Under the pieces are notes generated by a model. It saw nothing but the letters and a program-made list of their open reading frames with translations, did not search any database and was not told where the DNA came from. Made by a program: the position numbers and the translations under genes. This document shows positions 43,164 through 53,252 of a stretch of 64,000 nucleotides of DNA, in pieces. The stretch comes from Lachnospiraceae bacterium (lineage in GTDB: Bacteria > Bacillota > Clostridia > Lachnospirales > Lachnospiraceae), in contig JAPFDH010000108.1 of NCBI GenBank assembly GCA_026169045.1, positions 24,882-88,881 of the forward strand. The letters run 5' to 3'. Every line of letters starts with the position of its first letter. The stretch's first letter is position 1.

Positions 43164-44027
43164 ATGAAACGTTCGGAAATTAATATTCGAGATCCTTATA
43201 TTCTGGTATACGGAGGAAAATACTATCTATATGGAACGAGAGGAGCTACCTGTTGGGGAGAAGCCGATGGTTTTGACTGTTATGTAGGAACAAATCTGGA
43301 GGAATGGGAAGGTCCTTTTGAAATTTTTCATAATGATGGAAGTTTTTGGGCTGACAGAAATTACTGGGCTCCGGAAGTCCATATGTATGATGGGGCGTTT
43401 TACCTGTTTGCATCGTTTAAAAAAGAAGGGGTATGCAGAGGAACACAGATATTGAAGTCTTCTTCTCCATTGGGACCATTTGTTCCTCACAGTGACGGAC
43501 CGGTTACACCAAGAGAATGGGAATGTCTTGATGGTACCCTTTATGTATCCCCAAATGGTACACCGTATATGGTGTTTTGCCATGAATGGGTACAGATCAA
43601 GGATGGTACGATCTGCTGTGTTGAATTATCGAAAGATTTGAAAAAAGCAGTGGGTGAACCTAAAGTATTGTTTTCTGCCAGCCAGGCACCTTGGGTACGC
43701 CCGGCAAAAGATGGGGATTGTTTTGTAACCGATGGTCCGTATTTGCATAGAACAGAAGATGGTACACTGTTGATGATTTGGTCCAGTTTTGGAAAAGATG
43801 GATATATAGAGGCAATTGCCCGTTCAGATAATGGTGATATTCTTGGAAATTGGCATCAGGATGAAACATTGTTATTTGAAAAAGATGGTGGACACGGGAT
43901 GATTTTCCGTGGATTGGATGGAAAATTATATTTAACATTGCATTCACCCAATCGTTCTCTGGAAGAAAGACCGGTATTTTATGAATTGAAAGAAAAAAAT
44001 GAAAACATCTTAATGGATTTGCGATGA
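43164..44027 (+). CDS. Glycoside hydrolase family 43-like enzyme
   Basis: The 287-residue five-bladed propeller has the GH43 catalytic set: the base Asp in 'NIRDPYILVYGGKYYLYGT', Asp in 'ECLDGTLYVSPNG' and a likely acid Glu further on. 'YWAPEVHMYDGAFYLFASF' is a classic blade signature. There is no signal peptide, so it is cytoplasmic. It probably releases arabinose or xylose from imported oligosaccharides. Monocistronic, with GAGAG before the ATG. Confidence 0.82.
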   Translation: MKRSEINIRDPYILVYGGKYYLYGTRGATCWGEADGFDCYVGTNLEEWEGPFEIFHNDGSFWADRNYWAPEVHMYDGAFYLFASFKKEGVCRGTQILKSSSPLGPFVPHSDGPVTPREWECLDGTLYVSPNGTPYMVFCHEWVQIKDGTICCVELSKDLKKAVGEPKVLFSASQAPWVRPAKDGDCFVTDGPYLHRTEDGTLLMIWSSFGKDGYIEAIARSDNGDILGNWHQDETLLFEKDGGHGMIFRGLDGKLYLTLHSPNRSLEERPVFYELKEKNENILMDLR

Positions 44028-44177
44028 TTTTGTGTATTTGGGAAAAAACATGGAAAAAATCAGTTTTGATTTGCAAATGAATGGAAAAGAAGGTATAATG
44101 TAAGAAGAGTTACGGTTTGCCTCTTTTGGGACAGGCAGATGTCTCTCAAGATAATGAAATAGGAGGTACTAAGAATT

Positions 44178-47100
44178 ATGGCAAGAAAAATGAAAACCAT
44201 GGATGGCAATACAGCTGCGGCTCATGTGTCCTACGCCTATACCGATGTGGCTGCTATTTATCCGATTACGCCGTCTTCTGTTATGGCAGAACTGGCAGAT
44301 AAGTGGGCGACAGCAGGTCAGAAGAACATCTTTGGTGAAACAGTAAAAGTAGTAGAAATGCAGTCGGAAGCTGGTGCTGCTGGTACTGTACACGGTTCTT
44401 TGTCTGCTGGTGCGTTGACAACCACGTTTACTGCATCTCAGGGACTTCTGTTGATGATTCCAAATTTATATAAGATTGCTGGTGAATTGCTTCCGGGTGT
44501 GTTTAATGTTTCGGCACGTGCGTTGGCAAGCCATGCATTGTCCATTTTTGGTGATCACTCAGATGTATATGCCTGCCGTCAGACTGGAGCAGCAATGCTT
44601 TGTAGCGGTTCTGTGCAGGAGGTTATGGATTTAACACCAGTGGCTCATTGTACAGCAATCAAGGGAAGAGTTCCTTTTATCAATTTCTTTGATGGATTCC
44701 GTACATCTCATGAGATTCAAAAGATTGAGGTTTGGGATTACGAAGACTTAAAGGATTTGGTGGATATGGATGCGATTGATGAGTTTCGCGCATCTGCCCT
44801 GAATCCAAATCATCCATGCCAGAGAGGTTCAGCACAGAATCCGGATATCTTTTTCCAGGCAAGAGAAGCATGTAATCCATATTATGATGCGATTCCGGAA
44901 ATCGTAGAAGGATACATGAATAAAATAAATGAAAAGATCGGAACAAATTATAAATTATTTAATTATTATGGTGCACCGGATGCAGAACATGTAATCGTTG
45001 CAATGGGATCTGTATGTCAGACGATTGAAGAAACGATCGATTACCTCATGGAAAGAGGCGAAAAGGTTGGTGTTGTAGAAGTTCATCTGTACAGACCGTT
45101 CAGCGCTAAGCATCTGTTGGATGTGATTCCGGATTCAGTTAAGAAGTTATCTGTTATTGACAGAACAAAAGAACCAGGTTCCATTGGAGAACCGTTATAC
45201 TTGGATGTTCTGGCAGCTTTAAAGGGAAGCAAGTTTGAAAATGTAACAGTATTCTCCGGCCGTTATGGATTGGGTTCCAAGAATACTGATCCATCTGATA
45301 TTGCTGCTATCTATCACAATGATAAGAAAGAGCGTTTTACTGTAGGTATTGTAGATGATGTGACCAATCTGTCTTTGGATGTAACAGAAAAGGTAGATTC
45401 AGCACCGAAGTCTGCAATTCGCTGCAAGTTCTGGGGATTGGGCGCTGATGGTACAGTAGGAGCAAATAAGAACTCTATTAAAATTATTGGTGATCACACC
45501 GATATGTACGCACAGGCATATTTTGATTATGACTCTAAGAAGTCCGGCGGTGTTACCATTTCTCATCTGAGATTTGGAAAAGAGCCAATCAAATCCACCT
45601 ATTTAATTTCTATGGCTGATTTTGTAGCTTGCCATAATCCATCTTATGTGGACAAATATAATATGGTGCAGGATTTGAGAGATGGAGGTACATTCCTTCT
45701 GAATTGTGGCTGGAGCGATGAGGAACTGGATACACATCTTCCAGGTCAGGTAAAGAAGTTTATCGCAGATCACAACATTAAATTATACACTATAGATGGT
45801 ATTACCATTGGTAAAGAAATTGGATTAGGAAAACGTATCAATACCGTGCTTCAGGCTGCTTTCTTTAAATTGGCAGATGTTATTCCGGTAGAGGATGCTG
45901 TGAAGTACATGAAAGATGCTGCCACAAAGACATATGGCCGAAAAGGTGAAAACATCGTTAAGATGAATCATGATGCGATTGATCGTGGTATTACAGACGT
46001 TGTTGAACGTACAATTCCAGATAGCTGGAAAGATGCTGTCGAAGAGGAACTGGGAAAGACAGTAACAGAGGGAAGAAAAGAAGCAGTTGATTTTGTAAAT
46101 AACATTCAGAGAGCAATTAATGGTCAGGAAGGAAATAAACTTCCGGTATCCGCTTTCCAGAAATATGTGGATGGTACTACTCCATCCGGAACATCTGCTT
46201 ATGAAAAGCGTGGTATAGCAGTTGATATTCCGGTATGGAATCCGGATAATTGTATTCAGTGTAATTTCTGTTCTTATGTCTGCCCGCATGCAGTTATTCG
46301 TCCGGCAGTTATGACAGAAGAAGAAGCAGCAAATGCACCGGAAGGAATGGCAAAAATTCCTATGACCGGAATGCCGGGATACTACTTCAGCATGACTGTT
46401 TCCACAGCAGATTGTACAGGATGTAGTTCTTGTGCCAATGTATGTCCTGGAAAGAAAGGCAACAAGGCACTTGTTATGGGCAATTATGAGGAGAATGCAG
46501 ATAAGATTGCATACTTTGATTATGGTCAATCCCTTGGTGTTAAGCCTGAAGTACTGGCAAAATTCAAAGAAACCACTGTAAAAGGAAGCCAGTTTAAGAA
46601 ACCATTGTTGGAGTTCTCCGGAGCATGTGCCGGATGTGGTGAAACACCATATGCGAAATTAGTAACACAATTGTTTGGTGACAGAATGTATATTGCCAAT
46701 GCAACCGGATGTTCTTCTATCTGGGGTAATTCTTCTCCTTCCACACCATATACAGTAAATGCGAAGGGACAGGGCCCGGCATGGTCGAATTCTTTATTTG
46801 AGGATAATGCTGAATTTGGTTATGGTATGTTCTTGGCACAGGATGCGTTGAGAAACAGTCTGAAGAATAAAGTTGCTGGTATTCAGGAGAATACGGATAA
46901 TGAAGAATTAAAGGCAGTATGTCAGGAATATATTGATACCTTTAATGACGGTTCCAAGAATACAGAAGCTACTGACAAACTGGTTGCAAAATTGGAAGAA
47001 CTGAATCCGGATTGTGATGTATGCAAAAATGTTGTAAAGAACCGAGACTTCTTAAATAAAAAATCCCAGTGGATTTTCGGTGGTGACGGATGGGCATATG

Positions 47101-47708
47101 ACATCGGATTCGGTGGCGTAGATCATGTTCTTGCCAGTGGAAAGGATGTTAATATTCTCGTATTTGATACAGAAGTATATTCCAATACAGGCGGACAGTC
47201 CTCTAAATCAACTCCGGTAGGTGCTGTAGCACAGTTTGCCGCAGGCGGAAAAGATGTGAAAAAGAAAGATTTGGCAGCGATTGCCATGAGTTATGGATAT
47301 ATTTATGTAGCACAGGTTGCTATGGGTGCTGATTATAATCAGTGCATTAAGGCAATTACGGAAGCAGAAAATTATCCAGGTCCATCCATTGTGATCGCAT
47401 ATGCACCATGTATTAATCATGGTATCAAAGCTGGTATGGGTAAGGCTCAGCAGGAAGAAAAGGATGCTGTGGCAGCAGGTTACTGGCATCTGTTCCGTTT
47501 CGATCCACGTAAGAAGGATGAAGGAAAGAATCCATTTATGCTGGATTCCAAGCAGCCAACTGCTGATTATCAGGAATTCCTGAAGAAGGAAGTTCGTTAT
47601 ACGTCTTTGATGCTTCAGAATCCAGAAAGAGCAGAAGCACTCTTTAAGAAAGCAGAAAAAGAAGCGGTAGAAAAATATCAGCACTTAAAAGAACTGGTAG
47701 AAGAATAA
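44178..47708 (+). CDS. nifJ: Pyruvate:ferredoxin (flavodoxin) oxidoreductase
   Basis: The 1176-residue single-chain PFOR begins 'TMDGNTAAAHVSYAYTDVAAIYPITPSS' (pyruvate site). It carries two [4Fe-4S] ferredoxin clusters ('CIQCNFCSYVCPHA', 'CTGCSSCANVCPG'), the proximal cluster cysteines in 'GACAGCGETPYAKL' and the thiamine-diphosphate site 'GGDGWAYDIGFGG' with 'TEVYSNTGGQSS'. It oxidises pyruvate to acetyl-CoA and CO2 with reduction of ferredoxin, the central step of clostridial fermentation. AAATAGGAGG precedes the ATG; a TATAAT near 44094 probably belongs to its promoter. Codon use suggests high expression. Confidence 0.97.
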   Translation: MARKMKTMDGNTAAAHVSYAYTDVAAIYPITPSSVMAELADKWATAGQKNIFGETVKVVEMQSEAGAAGTVHGSLSAGALTTTFTASQGLLLMIPNLYKIAGELLPGVFNVSARALASHALSIFGDHSDVYACRQTGAAMLCSGSVQEVMDLTPVAHCTAIKGRVPFINFFDGFRTSHEIQKIEVWDYEDLKDLVDMDAIDEFRASALNPNHPCQRGSAQNPDIFFQAREACNPYYDAIPEIVEGYMNKINEKIGTNYKLFNYYGAPDAEHVIVAMGSVCQTIEETIDYLMERGEKVGVVEVHLYRPFSAKHLLDVIPDSVKKLSVIDRTKEPGSIGEPLYLDVLAALKGSKFENVTVFSGRYGLGSKNTDPSDIAAIYHNDKKERFTVGIVDDVTNLSLDVTEKVDSAPKSAIRCKFWGLGADGTVGANKNSIKIIGDHTDMYAQAYFDYDSKKSGGVTISHLRFGKEPIKSTYLISMADFVACHNPSYVDKYNMVQDLRDGGTFLLNCGWSDEELDTHLPGQVKKFIADHNIKLYTIDGITIGKEIGLGKRINTVLQAAFFKLADVIPVEDAVKYMKDAATKTYGRKGENIVKMNHDAIDRGITDVVERTIPDSWKDAVEEELGKTVTEGRKEAVDFVNNIQRAINGQEGNKLPVSAFQKYVDGTTPSGTSAYEKRGIAVDIPVWNPDNCIQCNFCSYVCPHAVIRPAVMTEEEAANAPEGMAKIPMTGMPGYYFSMTVSTADCTGCSSCANVCPGKKGNKALVMGNYEENADKIAYFDYGQSLGVKPEVLAKFKETTVKGSQFKKPLLEFSGACAGCGETPYAKLVTQLFGDRMYIANATGCSSIWGNSSPSTPYTVNAKGQGPAWSNSLFEDNAEFGYGMFLAQDALRNSLKNKVAGIQENTDNEELKAVCQEYIDTFNDGSKNTEATDKLVAKLEELNPDCDVCKNVVKNRDFLNKKSQWIFGGDGWAYDIGFGGVDHVLASGKDVNILVFDTEVYSNTGGQSSKSTPVGAVAQFAAGGKDVKKKDLAAIAMSYGYIYVAQVAMGADYNQCIKAITEAENYPGPSIVIAYAPCINHGIKAGMGKAQQEEKDAVAAGYWHLFRFDPRKKDEGKNPFMLDSKQPTADYQEFLKKEVRYTSLMLQNPERAEALFKKAEKEAVEKYQHLKELVEE

Positions 47709-47718
47709 AAATATAAAA

Positions 47719-47757
47719 AAGATCAGAGTCCTTGATCATTCAAGGGCTCTGATTTTT
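47719..47757 (+). terminator. Terminator after nifJ
   Basis: ATCAGAGTCCTTGA pairs with TCAAGGGCTCTGAT with one mismatch, around a short loop, and is followed by T6. Confidence 0.88.
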
Positions 47758-47886
47758 TATAAGCGTGGATAATCCATTGGCATTAGGATGGGAGGTTTTA
47801 AATAACCGGAATGGAATAAAAAAGGAAAAGGAGTGCCATACTATATTAGAAGAAAAAGAGATATTTGGATATGAAGGAGTATCTGT

Positions 47887-49299
47887 ATGGCAAAAATTGA
47901 TAGAGATCTCTCAAAAGTAATTCAATATATGGATCAGGAATTGCATGTAAAAGAAAATTTTGACATTGTATGCCGTGTCATAAAAATAAACGAATACCAC
48001 TGTGCTGTATATTGTATCAGTGGATTTACGAATAATACTATTTTGGAAAAACTGCTGGAAACAATCATGGTACAGGTAGGAAAAATTCGCCCCAGTAATA
48101 TGGAAATGTTTCTAAAAGAAATTGTTCCATATGCGTCAGCAGAACTTTTGGACGATTATGAGACAGCCATACTGCAGTTGTTGAGCGGGCAAAGCATACT
48201 ATTTGTAAATGGGTTTGAACAGGGAATTGTAATGGATTGCCGTTCTTATCCGGCCAGGTCAGTATCAGAACCGGAAAAAGATAAAACATTACGGGGATCT
48301 CGGGATGGATTTGTAGAAACTTTGATTTTTAATGCTGCACTGATTCGAAGAAGAATCAGGGATCCGAAACTGACAATAGAAACGATGCAGACAGGAAGAA
48401 GATCGATGACAGATATTGCACTTTGTTATATAAAAGATCGGATTGACGGAAAAATGCTGGATACCATTAGAAAGAAAATTCAGCATTTAGATGTTGATGC
48501 ATTGTCTATGAATATGCAAAGTCTTGCTGAATGTCTTTATCCGTATAAATGGTATAATCCATTTCCAAAATTCAAATTTACAGAACGGCCTGATACAGCG
48601 GCAGCCAGTATTCTGGAAGGAAATTTAGTGCTTTTGGTGGATAATTCTCCGTCAGCAATGGTTTTACCATCCTCTGTTTTTGACATAATAGAAGAAGCAG
48701 ATGATTATTATTTTCCACCGATTACAGGAACTTACTTACGATTTAGTCGATTGTTAATTTCTATGTTTACATTATGGATTACTCCGGTATGGCTCTTACT
48801 CATTCAGAATCCACAGTGGATACCACCTTGGTTGGAATTTATTAAAGTGAAAGAAGTGATACATGTTCCTCTGATTTTGCAGTTGCTTCTGCTGGAACTT
48901 GCAATCGATGGATTGCGTCTTGCAGCAGTTAATACACCGACTATGCTTACAACACCTTTGAGTGTGATGGCTGCGTTGGTATTAGGTGAGTTTTCGGTGA
49001 AATCCGGATGGTTTAATTCAGAACCACTTTTATATATGGCGTTTGTATCGGTGGCGAATTATACCCAGTCAAGTTTTGAATTTGGATATGCAGTAAAGTT
49101 TATGAGAATTATAACATTGATATTAACAGCAGCTTTGAATTTGTGGGGATTCGTAATTGGACAAATTATTACGGTATTGGCAATTTGTACAAATAAAACG
49201 ATCACTGGGCATAGTTATCTCTATCCGTTATTTCCTTTTTCATGGAAAAGTATCAAAAGACGGTTATTTCGGGTTCGTTTGCGGCATGGGGAAAAATAG
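47887..49299 (+). CDS. spoVAF: Stage V sporulation protein AF / GerA-like subunit
   Basis: The 470-residue protein has the GerA/SpoVAF architecture: a soluble N-terminal domain, then the signature 'ERPDTAAASILEGNLVLLVDNSPSAMVLP', 'YYFPPITGTYLRFSRLLISM' and 'PPWLEFIKVKEV'. Five to six membrane helices with 'LAAVNTPTMLTTPLSV' follow. 'DDYYFPPITGTYLR' and 'FVSVANYTQSSFEFGYA' favour SpoVAF over the germinant-receptor A subunits. It usually sits at the end of the spoVA operon, but here it is 7.7 kb away and downstream of nifJ. TGAAGGAG precedes the ATG. Confidence 0.85.
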   Translation: MAKIDRDLSKVIQYMDQELHVKENFDIVCRVIKINEYHCAVYCISGFTNNTILEKLLETIMVQVGKIRPSNMEMFLKEIVPYASAELLDDYETAILQLLSGQSILFVNGFEQGIVMDCRSYPARSVSEPEKDKTLRGSRDGFVETLIFNAALIRRRIRDPKLTIETMQTGRRSMTDIALCYIKDRIDGKMLDTIRKKIQHLDVDALSMNMQSLAECLYPYKWYNPFPKFKFTERPDTAAASILEGNLVLLVDNSPSAMVLPSSVFDIIEEADDYYFPPITGTYLRFSRLLISMFTLWITPVWLLLIQNPQWIPPWLEFIKVKEVIHVPLILQLLLLELAIDGLRLAAVNTPTMLTTPLSVMAALVLGEFSVKSGWFNSEPLLYMAFVSVANYTQSSFEFGYAVKFMRIITLILTAALNLWGFVIGQIITVLAICTNKTITGHSYLYPLFPFSWKSIKRRLFRVRLRHGEK

Positions 49300-49389
49300 A
49301 ATAAAAATAAAATCATCATCCATCCATTTAAAACATAGAGTACTATAAGTGGAATCATTAAATAAGTTTGAAATGGAGGAAAGGTGAAA

Positions 49390-50121
49390 ATGCAGTTTTT
49401 CAGAAGAAAGAAAAGAACTGGGAATGAAGTGGAAGTACATGCAAATGAATACTACTGCGAACAGGAATGTTGCTGCAGACGCGGACCAAGGGGAGAACGT
49501 GGACCTCAGGGGGAACGTGGACCTCAGGGAGAACAAGGAGAACAAGGGCTTGCTGCCACAATTCGTATAGGAAAAGTGGAGACAGGAGAACCGGGAACGG
49601 ATGCGCAGGTAGTTAATAGTGGGACAGCGCAAGATGCAGTATTGGATTTCGTTATTCCTCGAGGAGAACCAGGAGAAAGTGGAGCACCGGTGGAAGTTCT
49701 TTCATCCTATTCTGTTCCTCCACAGCCGGGCAGCAGTGGAGATCCGTTGATTTTTGATAAAAATGGGGTCACATATGGTAATGCAATCAGTCATTCAGAA
49801 GGAAGCGGAGATTTTACAATAGACCAGCCGGGATTTTATTTAGTAAGTTTCCATGGAACAATAGGACCTGCCAGCAATGCGGAGTTTCCATTGGCAATTA
49901 CCTTGTTTTTAAAAGAAAATGGGTCAGAAGTGGCTGGAACAGCGGTATCCCATGTGTTCCGTACATCGACAGAGGTAAGTAATGTTTCTTTTTCTCAAAT
50001 TATTCAAGTGACAGATGTCCCCACAACATTGGAAATGGTTGGAGAAGGAGGAAATTATATCTATTCCAGTAATTCATTGTCGATCAACAAAATAGGCGAA
50101 CCCAGTGATAATACTGTATGA
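49390..50121 (+). CDS. Collagen-like surface protein (BclA-like)
   Basis: The protein has about 243 residues. A charged, Cys-rich N-terminus ('YYCEQECCCRRG') precedes a short run of Gly-X-Y repeats (GPRGERGPQGERGPQGEQGE) and a degenerate second block ('GEPGESGAP'). A roughly 120-residue C-terminal C1q/TNF-like beta domain follows ('DFTIDQPGFYLVSFHGTIG', ending 'SSNSLSINKIG'). This is the plan of spore exosporium filament proteins. ATG 49390 is preferred over GTG 49384, given GGAGGAAAGG at 49375. It follows spoVAF directly, which supports a spore-surface role. No signal peptide, as for BclA-type proteins. Confidence 0.8.
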   Translation: MQFFRRKKRTGNEVEVHANEYYCEQECCCRRGPRGERGPQGERGPQGEQGEQGLAATIRIGKVETGEPGTDAQVVNSGTAQDAVLDFVIPRGEPGESGAPVEVLSSYSVPPQPGSSGDPLIFDKNGVTYGNAISHSEGSGDFTIDQPGFYLVSFHGTIGPASNAEFPLAITLFLKENGSEVAGTAVSHVFRTSTEVSNVSFSQIIQVTDVPTTLEMVGEGGNYIYSSNSLSINKIGEPSDNTV

Positions 50122-50131
50122 AATAGAAGAA

Positions 50132-50164
50132 AAAAGAAGCCCAATAGAAACGGGCTTCTTTTCA
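50132..50164. terminator. Bidirectional terminator
   Basis: AAAGAAGCCC pairs perfectly with GGGCTTCTTT, with A and T tracts on the two sides. It lies between the convergent collagen-like and alcohol dehydrogenase genes. Confidence 0.85.
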
Positions 50165-50176
50165 AGATCAATATAT

Positions 50177-51349
50177 TTAGAAGTTTACTGGAGTGCCGTA
50201 ATAGCAACATTTTAATAATTCAGCCATTTCAGCAGGAGTAATGGATCTTGGATTAGAACCAGTACATGCATCTCCTACAGCCAATTCTGCAATAGTATCT
50301 ACTTTCTGTAAAAATTCTTCTTCATTAATTCCAAAATCTTTTAATGTCTTAGGAATATTTAATTTTACATTGTATTCATCAATTTTCTTGCAAAGTGCAT
50401 CAACACATTCTGCGTCTGTACCAGTGATTCCGATACTTCTGGCAATATCAGCATATCTTGCTTCAGCAGTTTTTGCATTGTATTTAATAACATATGGAAG
50501 ATAAATTGCATTGGCACATCCATGTGGAATATGACCGGTTGAGAAAGCAGCGCCTGTCTTATGAGCCATGGAGTGAACGATACCAAGCAGAGCATTGGAG
50601 AATGCCATACCAGCAAGACACTGTGCATAATGCATTTGTTCACGGGCATTCATATCACCGTTATAGGAATCAGGCAGGTAATCAAATACCATATGTATTG
50701 CTTTCAGTGCCAACGGATCAGTGAAAGGAGTATGCAATGTAGAAACATATGCTTCAATAGCATGTGTCAGAGCATCCATACCGGTATGTGCTGTTAAAGT
50801 CTTAGGCATGGTTTCTGCCAAAGATGGATCAACAATGGCAACATCAGGTGTAATATTGAAGTCAGCCAGCGGATATTTGATACCCTTTGCATAATCAGTA
50901 ATAACGGAAAAGGCTGTAACTTCAGTAGCAGTTCCGGAAGTAGATGGAATTGCAAGGAATTTTGCTTTAGTTCTCAGAGTCGGGAAACTAAATGGTGTGA
51001 TCAAATCTTCAAATTTTGAATCAGGATATTCATAGAAGACCCACATTGCTTTTGCAGCATCAATCGGTGATCCACCGCCCATGGAGATAATCCAATCCGG
51101 CTCGAATTCTCTCATTGCTTTTGCTCCGGCCATAACAGTTTCTACTGATGGATCCGGTTCTACGTTTTCAAATAATTGTGTTTCAATCCCTGCTTCTTTT
51201 AAGTAGGCAAGCACTTTATCCACAAAACCAAAACGCTTCATGGAACCACCGCCCAAAACAATAATGGCCTTCTTCCCGGATAATGTCTTTAATACTTCCA
51301 GGGAATCTTTTCCGTAATAAATGTCTCTAGGTAACGTAAATCTGTTCAT
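50177..51349 (-). CDS. Iron-containing alcohol dehydrogenase
   Basis: The 390-residue group III dehydrogenase has the nucleotide-binding 'GGGSPIDAAKAMWV' and the metal-ligand segments 'GMDALTHAIEAYVS' and 'HSMAHKTGAAFSTGHIPHG'. It reduces aldehydes or ketones to alcohols with NAD(P)H, typically ethanol or butanol formation or diol metabolism in clostridia. ATG 51349 is supported by AAAGGAGAG; the frame is open further upstream to 51424 but that covers the promoter. Confidence 0.92.
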   Translation of the reverse strand: MNRFTLPRDIYYGKDSLEVLKTLSGKKAIIVLGGGSMKRFGFVDKVLAYLKEAGIETQLFENVEPDPSVETVMAGAKAMREFEPDWIISMGGGSPIDAAKAMWVFYEYPDSKFEDLITPFSFPTLRTKAKFLAIPSTSGTATEVTAFSVITDYAKGIKYPLADFNITPDVAIVDPSLAETMPKTLTAHTGMDALTHAIEAYVSTLHTPFTDPLALKAIHMVFDYLPDSYNGDMNAREQMHYAQCLAGMAFSNALLGIVHSMAHKTGAAFSTGHIPHGCANAIYLPYVIKYNAKTAEARYADIARSIGITGTDAECVDALCKKIDEYNVKLNIPKTLKDFGINEEEFLQKVDTIAELAVGDACTGSNPRSITPAEMAELLKCCYYGTPVNF

Positions 51350-51395
51350 TACTGCCACTCTCCTTTTATAATGTTTTTCGATAATTGATATTATA

Positions 51396-51424
51396 AGTAT
51401 AACATTTTGATAAAAGAAAGACAA
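51396..51424 (-). promoter_or_regulatory. Promoter of the alcohol dehydrogenase gene
   Basis: On the minus strand TTGTCT (complement of 51419-51424) and TATACT (complement of 51396-51401) are 17 bp apart. The rest of 51425-51611 shows no gene. Confidence 0.65.
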
Positions 51425-51611
51425 GCGAATATTGTGAAAATCAGATAAAGATTTTGTTAATTAATATGAAAGATTGGATACAGTGATGGGGATAGGGGAA
51501 GGTTAAACAAAAAGAAAATGTGAATATGCTATAAGAATATATGAAAGAAGAGGAATCAGATTAAGAAAGCGGTAATCGATATAGGAAAATAAAAATAAGG
51601 ATTCCTTTCTC

Positions 51612-51640
51612 TTGCATATTTGAGGGCAGTATACTATAAT
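51612..51640 (+). promoter_or_regulatory. Promoter of gltX
   Basis: TTGCAT at 51612-51617 and TATAAT at 51635-51640 with 17-bp spacing. The leader is about 105 nt and contains no T-box. Confidence 0.75.
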
Positions 51641-51692
51641 TATGCATATGAAAATCAGAGACTCTGAGTGGTATTTCTGAGTATCATAGAGA

Positions 51693-51755
51693 ATGGGGAC
51701 AGCTGGGGCTGCTGGCCTGGTTGTGTTTCCAATAGCATTATGGAGGATATTATGA
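51693..51755 (+). CDS. Possible 20-codon leader peptide before gltX
   Basis: ATG 51693 opens a 20-codon hydrophobic frame, [20 protein letters not shown], whose TGA overlaps the gltX start (ATGA). Its last codons contain the gltX Shine-Dalgarno sequence GGAGG. The ribosome binding site of the leader itself is poor. Translational coupling is possible, but a chance frame cannot be excluded. Confidence 0.3.
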   Translation: MGTAGAAGLVVFPIALWRIL

Positions 51756-53221
51756 GTAAAGTAAGAACAAGATTTGCTCCGAGCCCGACAGGGAGGATGC
51801 ATGTGGGAAATCTGCGTACTGCATTATATGCGTATCTGATTGCAAAACATGAAGGTGGCGATTTTTTATTAAGAATAGAGGATACTGACCAGGAACGTTA
51901 TGTGGAAGGTGCAGTGGATATTATTTACCGTACCTTGGAAAAAACTGGGTTAATTCATGATGAAGGTCCGGATAAGGATGGCGGATGTGGACCCTATGTA
52001 CAAAGCGAACGTCAGGCAAAGGGCATTTATATGGAATATGCTAAAATGCTTGTGGAGAAAGGCGAAGCATATTATTGCTTCTGTGATAAAGAACGTTTGG
52101 AATCCTTAAAAACTGAGGTGGTAGAGGGAAAAGAGATCTCTGTATATGACAAGCATTGCTTATCTTTGACGAAAGAGGAAGTGGAAGCAAATCTGGCAGC
52201 AGGAAAGCCATTTGTCATTCGTCAGAATAATCCAAGAGAGGGTGTAACCAGTTTTGAAGATGAAATTTATGGTACAATTACTGTAGACAATTCTGAACTG
52301 GATGATATGATTTTAATTAAATCGGATGGGTATCCCACATATAATTTTGCCAATGTAGTTGATGATCATTTGATGGGGATTACTCATGTGGTACGTGGAA
52401 ATGAGTATCTTTCTTCTTCACCGAAATATAATCGTTTGTATGAAGCATTTGGCTGGGAGGTGCCAGTCTATGTGCATTGTCCGCTGATCACAGATGAAGA
52501 TCATAAAAAGCTGAGTAAGAGAAGTGGACATTCTTCCTTTGAGGATTTGGTAGATCAGGGATTTTTGACAGAAGCCATCGTAAATTTTGTTGCTTTGTTG
52601 GGATGGAGTCCGGAAGATAATCAGGAAATTATGTCTCTGGATGATCTGGTTAAAAAGTTTGACTATCATCACATTTCCAAATCTCCGGCGGTATTTGACT
52701 ATACGAAACTGAAATGGATGAATGGTGAATACATTAAAGCAATGGACATGGATTCTTATATGGAAATTGCTATGCCATATCTTAAGAAATATGTGACGAG
52801 AGATTGTAATTTAGAAAAAATTGCAGCATTGGTTAAAACCAGAATTGAGGTATTTCCTGATATAGAAGGTTTGGTGGACTTTTTCAATGATCTTTTAGAG
52901 TATGACATATCCATGTATGCACATAAGAAAATGAAGAGCACGCCTGAATCTTCTCTGGAAGTTTTAAAAGAACTGCTGCCTATTTTGGAAGGACAGCAAG
53001 ATTATAGCAATGATGCATTGTACCAGCTTCTTTTGGATTTTGTAGCATCCAAAGGATGTAAAAATGGATACGTGATGTGGCCGCTTCGTACTGCTGTTTC
53101 CGGAAAGCAGATGACTCCGGGAGGGGCAACAGAGATCATGGAAATTCTTGGAAAAGAAGAGTCTTTGAGAAGAATACGAATCGGAATTGAGAAGCTGACA
53201 AATGAACTGTCAAAAGCGTAA
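51752..53221 (+). CDS. gltX: Glutamyl-tRNA synthetase
   Basis: The 489-residue class I synthetase has the HIGH-like '[20 protein letters not shown]' at its start and KMSKS-like '[12 protein letters not shown]' near residue 255, with a discriminating-type anticodon domain at the C-terminus. It charges tRNA-Glu (and often tRNA-Gln, for amidotransferase correction, in clostridia). ATG 51752 follows GGAGG; the frame is open upstream to 51668 but begins without a site. The helicase gene follows 31 bp later. Confidence 0.95.
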   Translation: MSKVRTRFAPSPTGRMHVGNLRTALYAYLIAKHEGGDFLLRIEDTDQERYVEGAVDIIYRTLEKTGLIHDEGPDKDGGCGPYVQSERQAKGIYMEYAKMLVEKGEAYYCFCDKERLESLKTEVVEGKEISVYDKHCLSLTKEEVEANLAAGKPFVIRQNNPREGVTSFEDEIYGTITVDNSELDDMILIKSDGYPTYNFANVVDDHLMGITHVVRGNEYLSSSPKYNRLYEAFGWEVPVYVHCPLITDEDHKKLSKRSGHSSFEDLVDQGFLTEAIVNFVALLGWSPEDNQEIMSLDDLVKKFDYHHISKSPAVFDYTKLKWMNGEYIKAMDMDSYMEIAMPYLKKYVTRDCNLEKIAALVKTRIEVFPDIEGLVDFFNDLLEYDISMYAHKKMKSTPESSLEVLKELLPILEGQQDYSNDALYQLLLDFVASKGCKNGYVMWPLRTAVSGKQMTPGGATEIMEILGKEESLRRIRIGIEKLTNELSKA

Positions 53222-53252
53222 TTGATATATTTTATAAAAAGAAAGAGAAATT

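Noticed and set aside
45825..46529. 234-codon minus-strand ORF
   Set aside because: Antisense shadow of nifJ; its Ile/Cys-rich composition comes from reading strongly biased PFOR codons backwards.
40200..47887. A second programmed element spanning from spoVAD to spoVAF
   Set aside because: The interval carries housekeeping genes such as nifJ and no recombinase, and spoVAF begins normally, so it is not an excisable element in this window.
47765..47920. 50-codon ORF before spoVAF, considered as a spoVAE remnant
   Set aside because: Shows none of the SpoVAE membrane pattern and overlaps the spoVAF start in another frame.
51641..51751. T-box leader for gltX
   Set aside because: No T-box GGTGG motif or terminator/antiterminator pair in the leader, unlike the clear one before valS.
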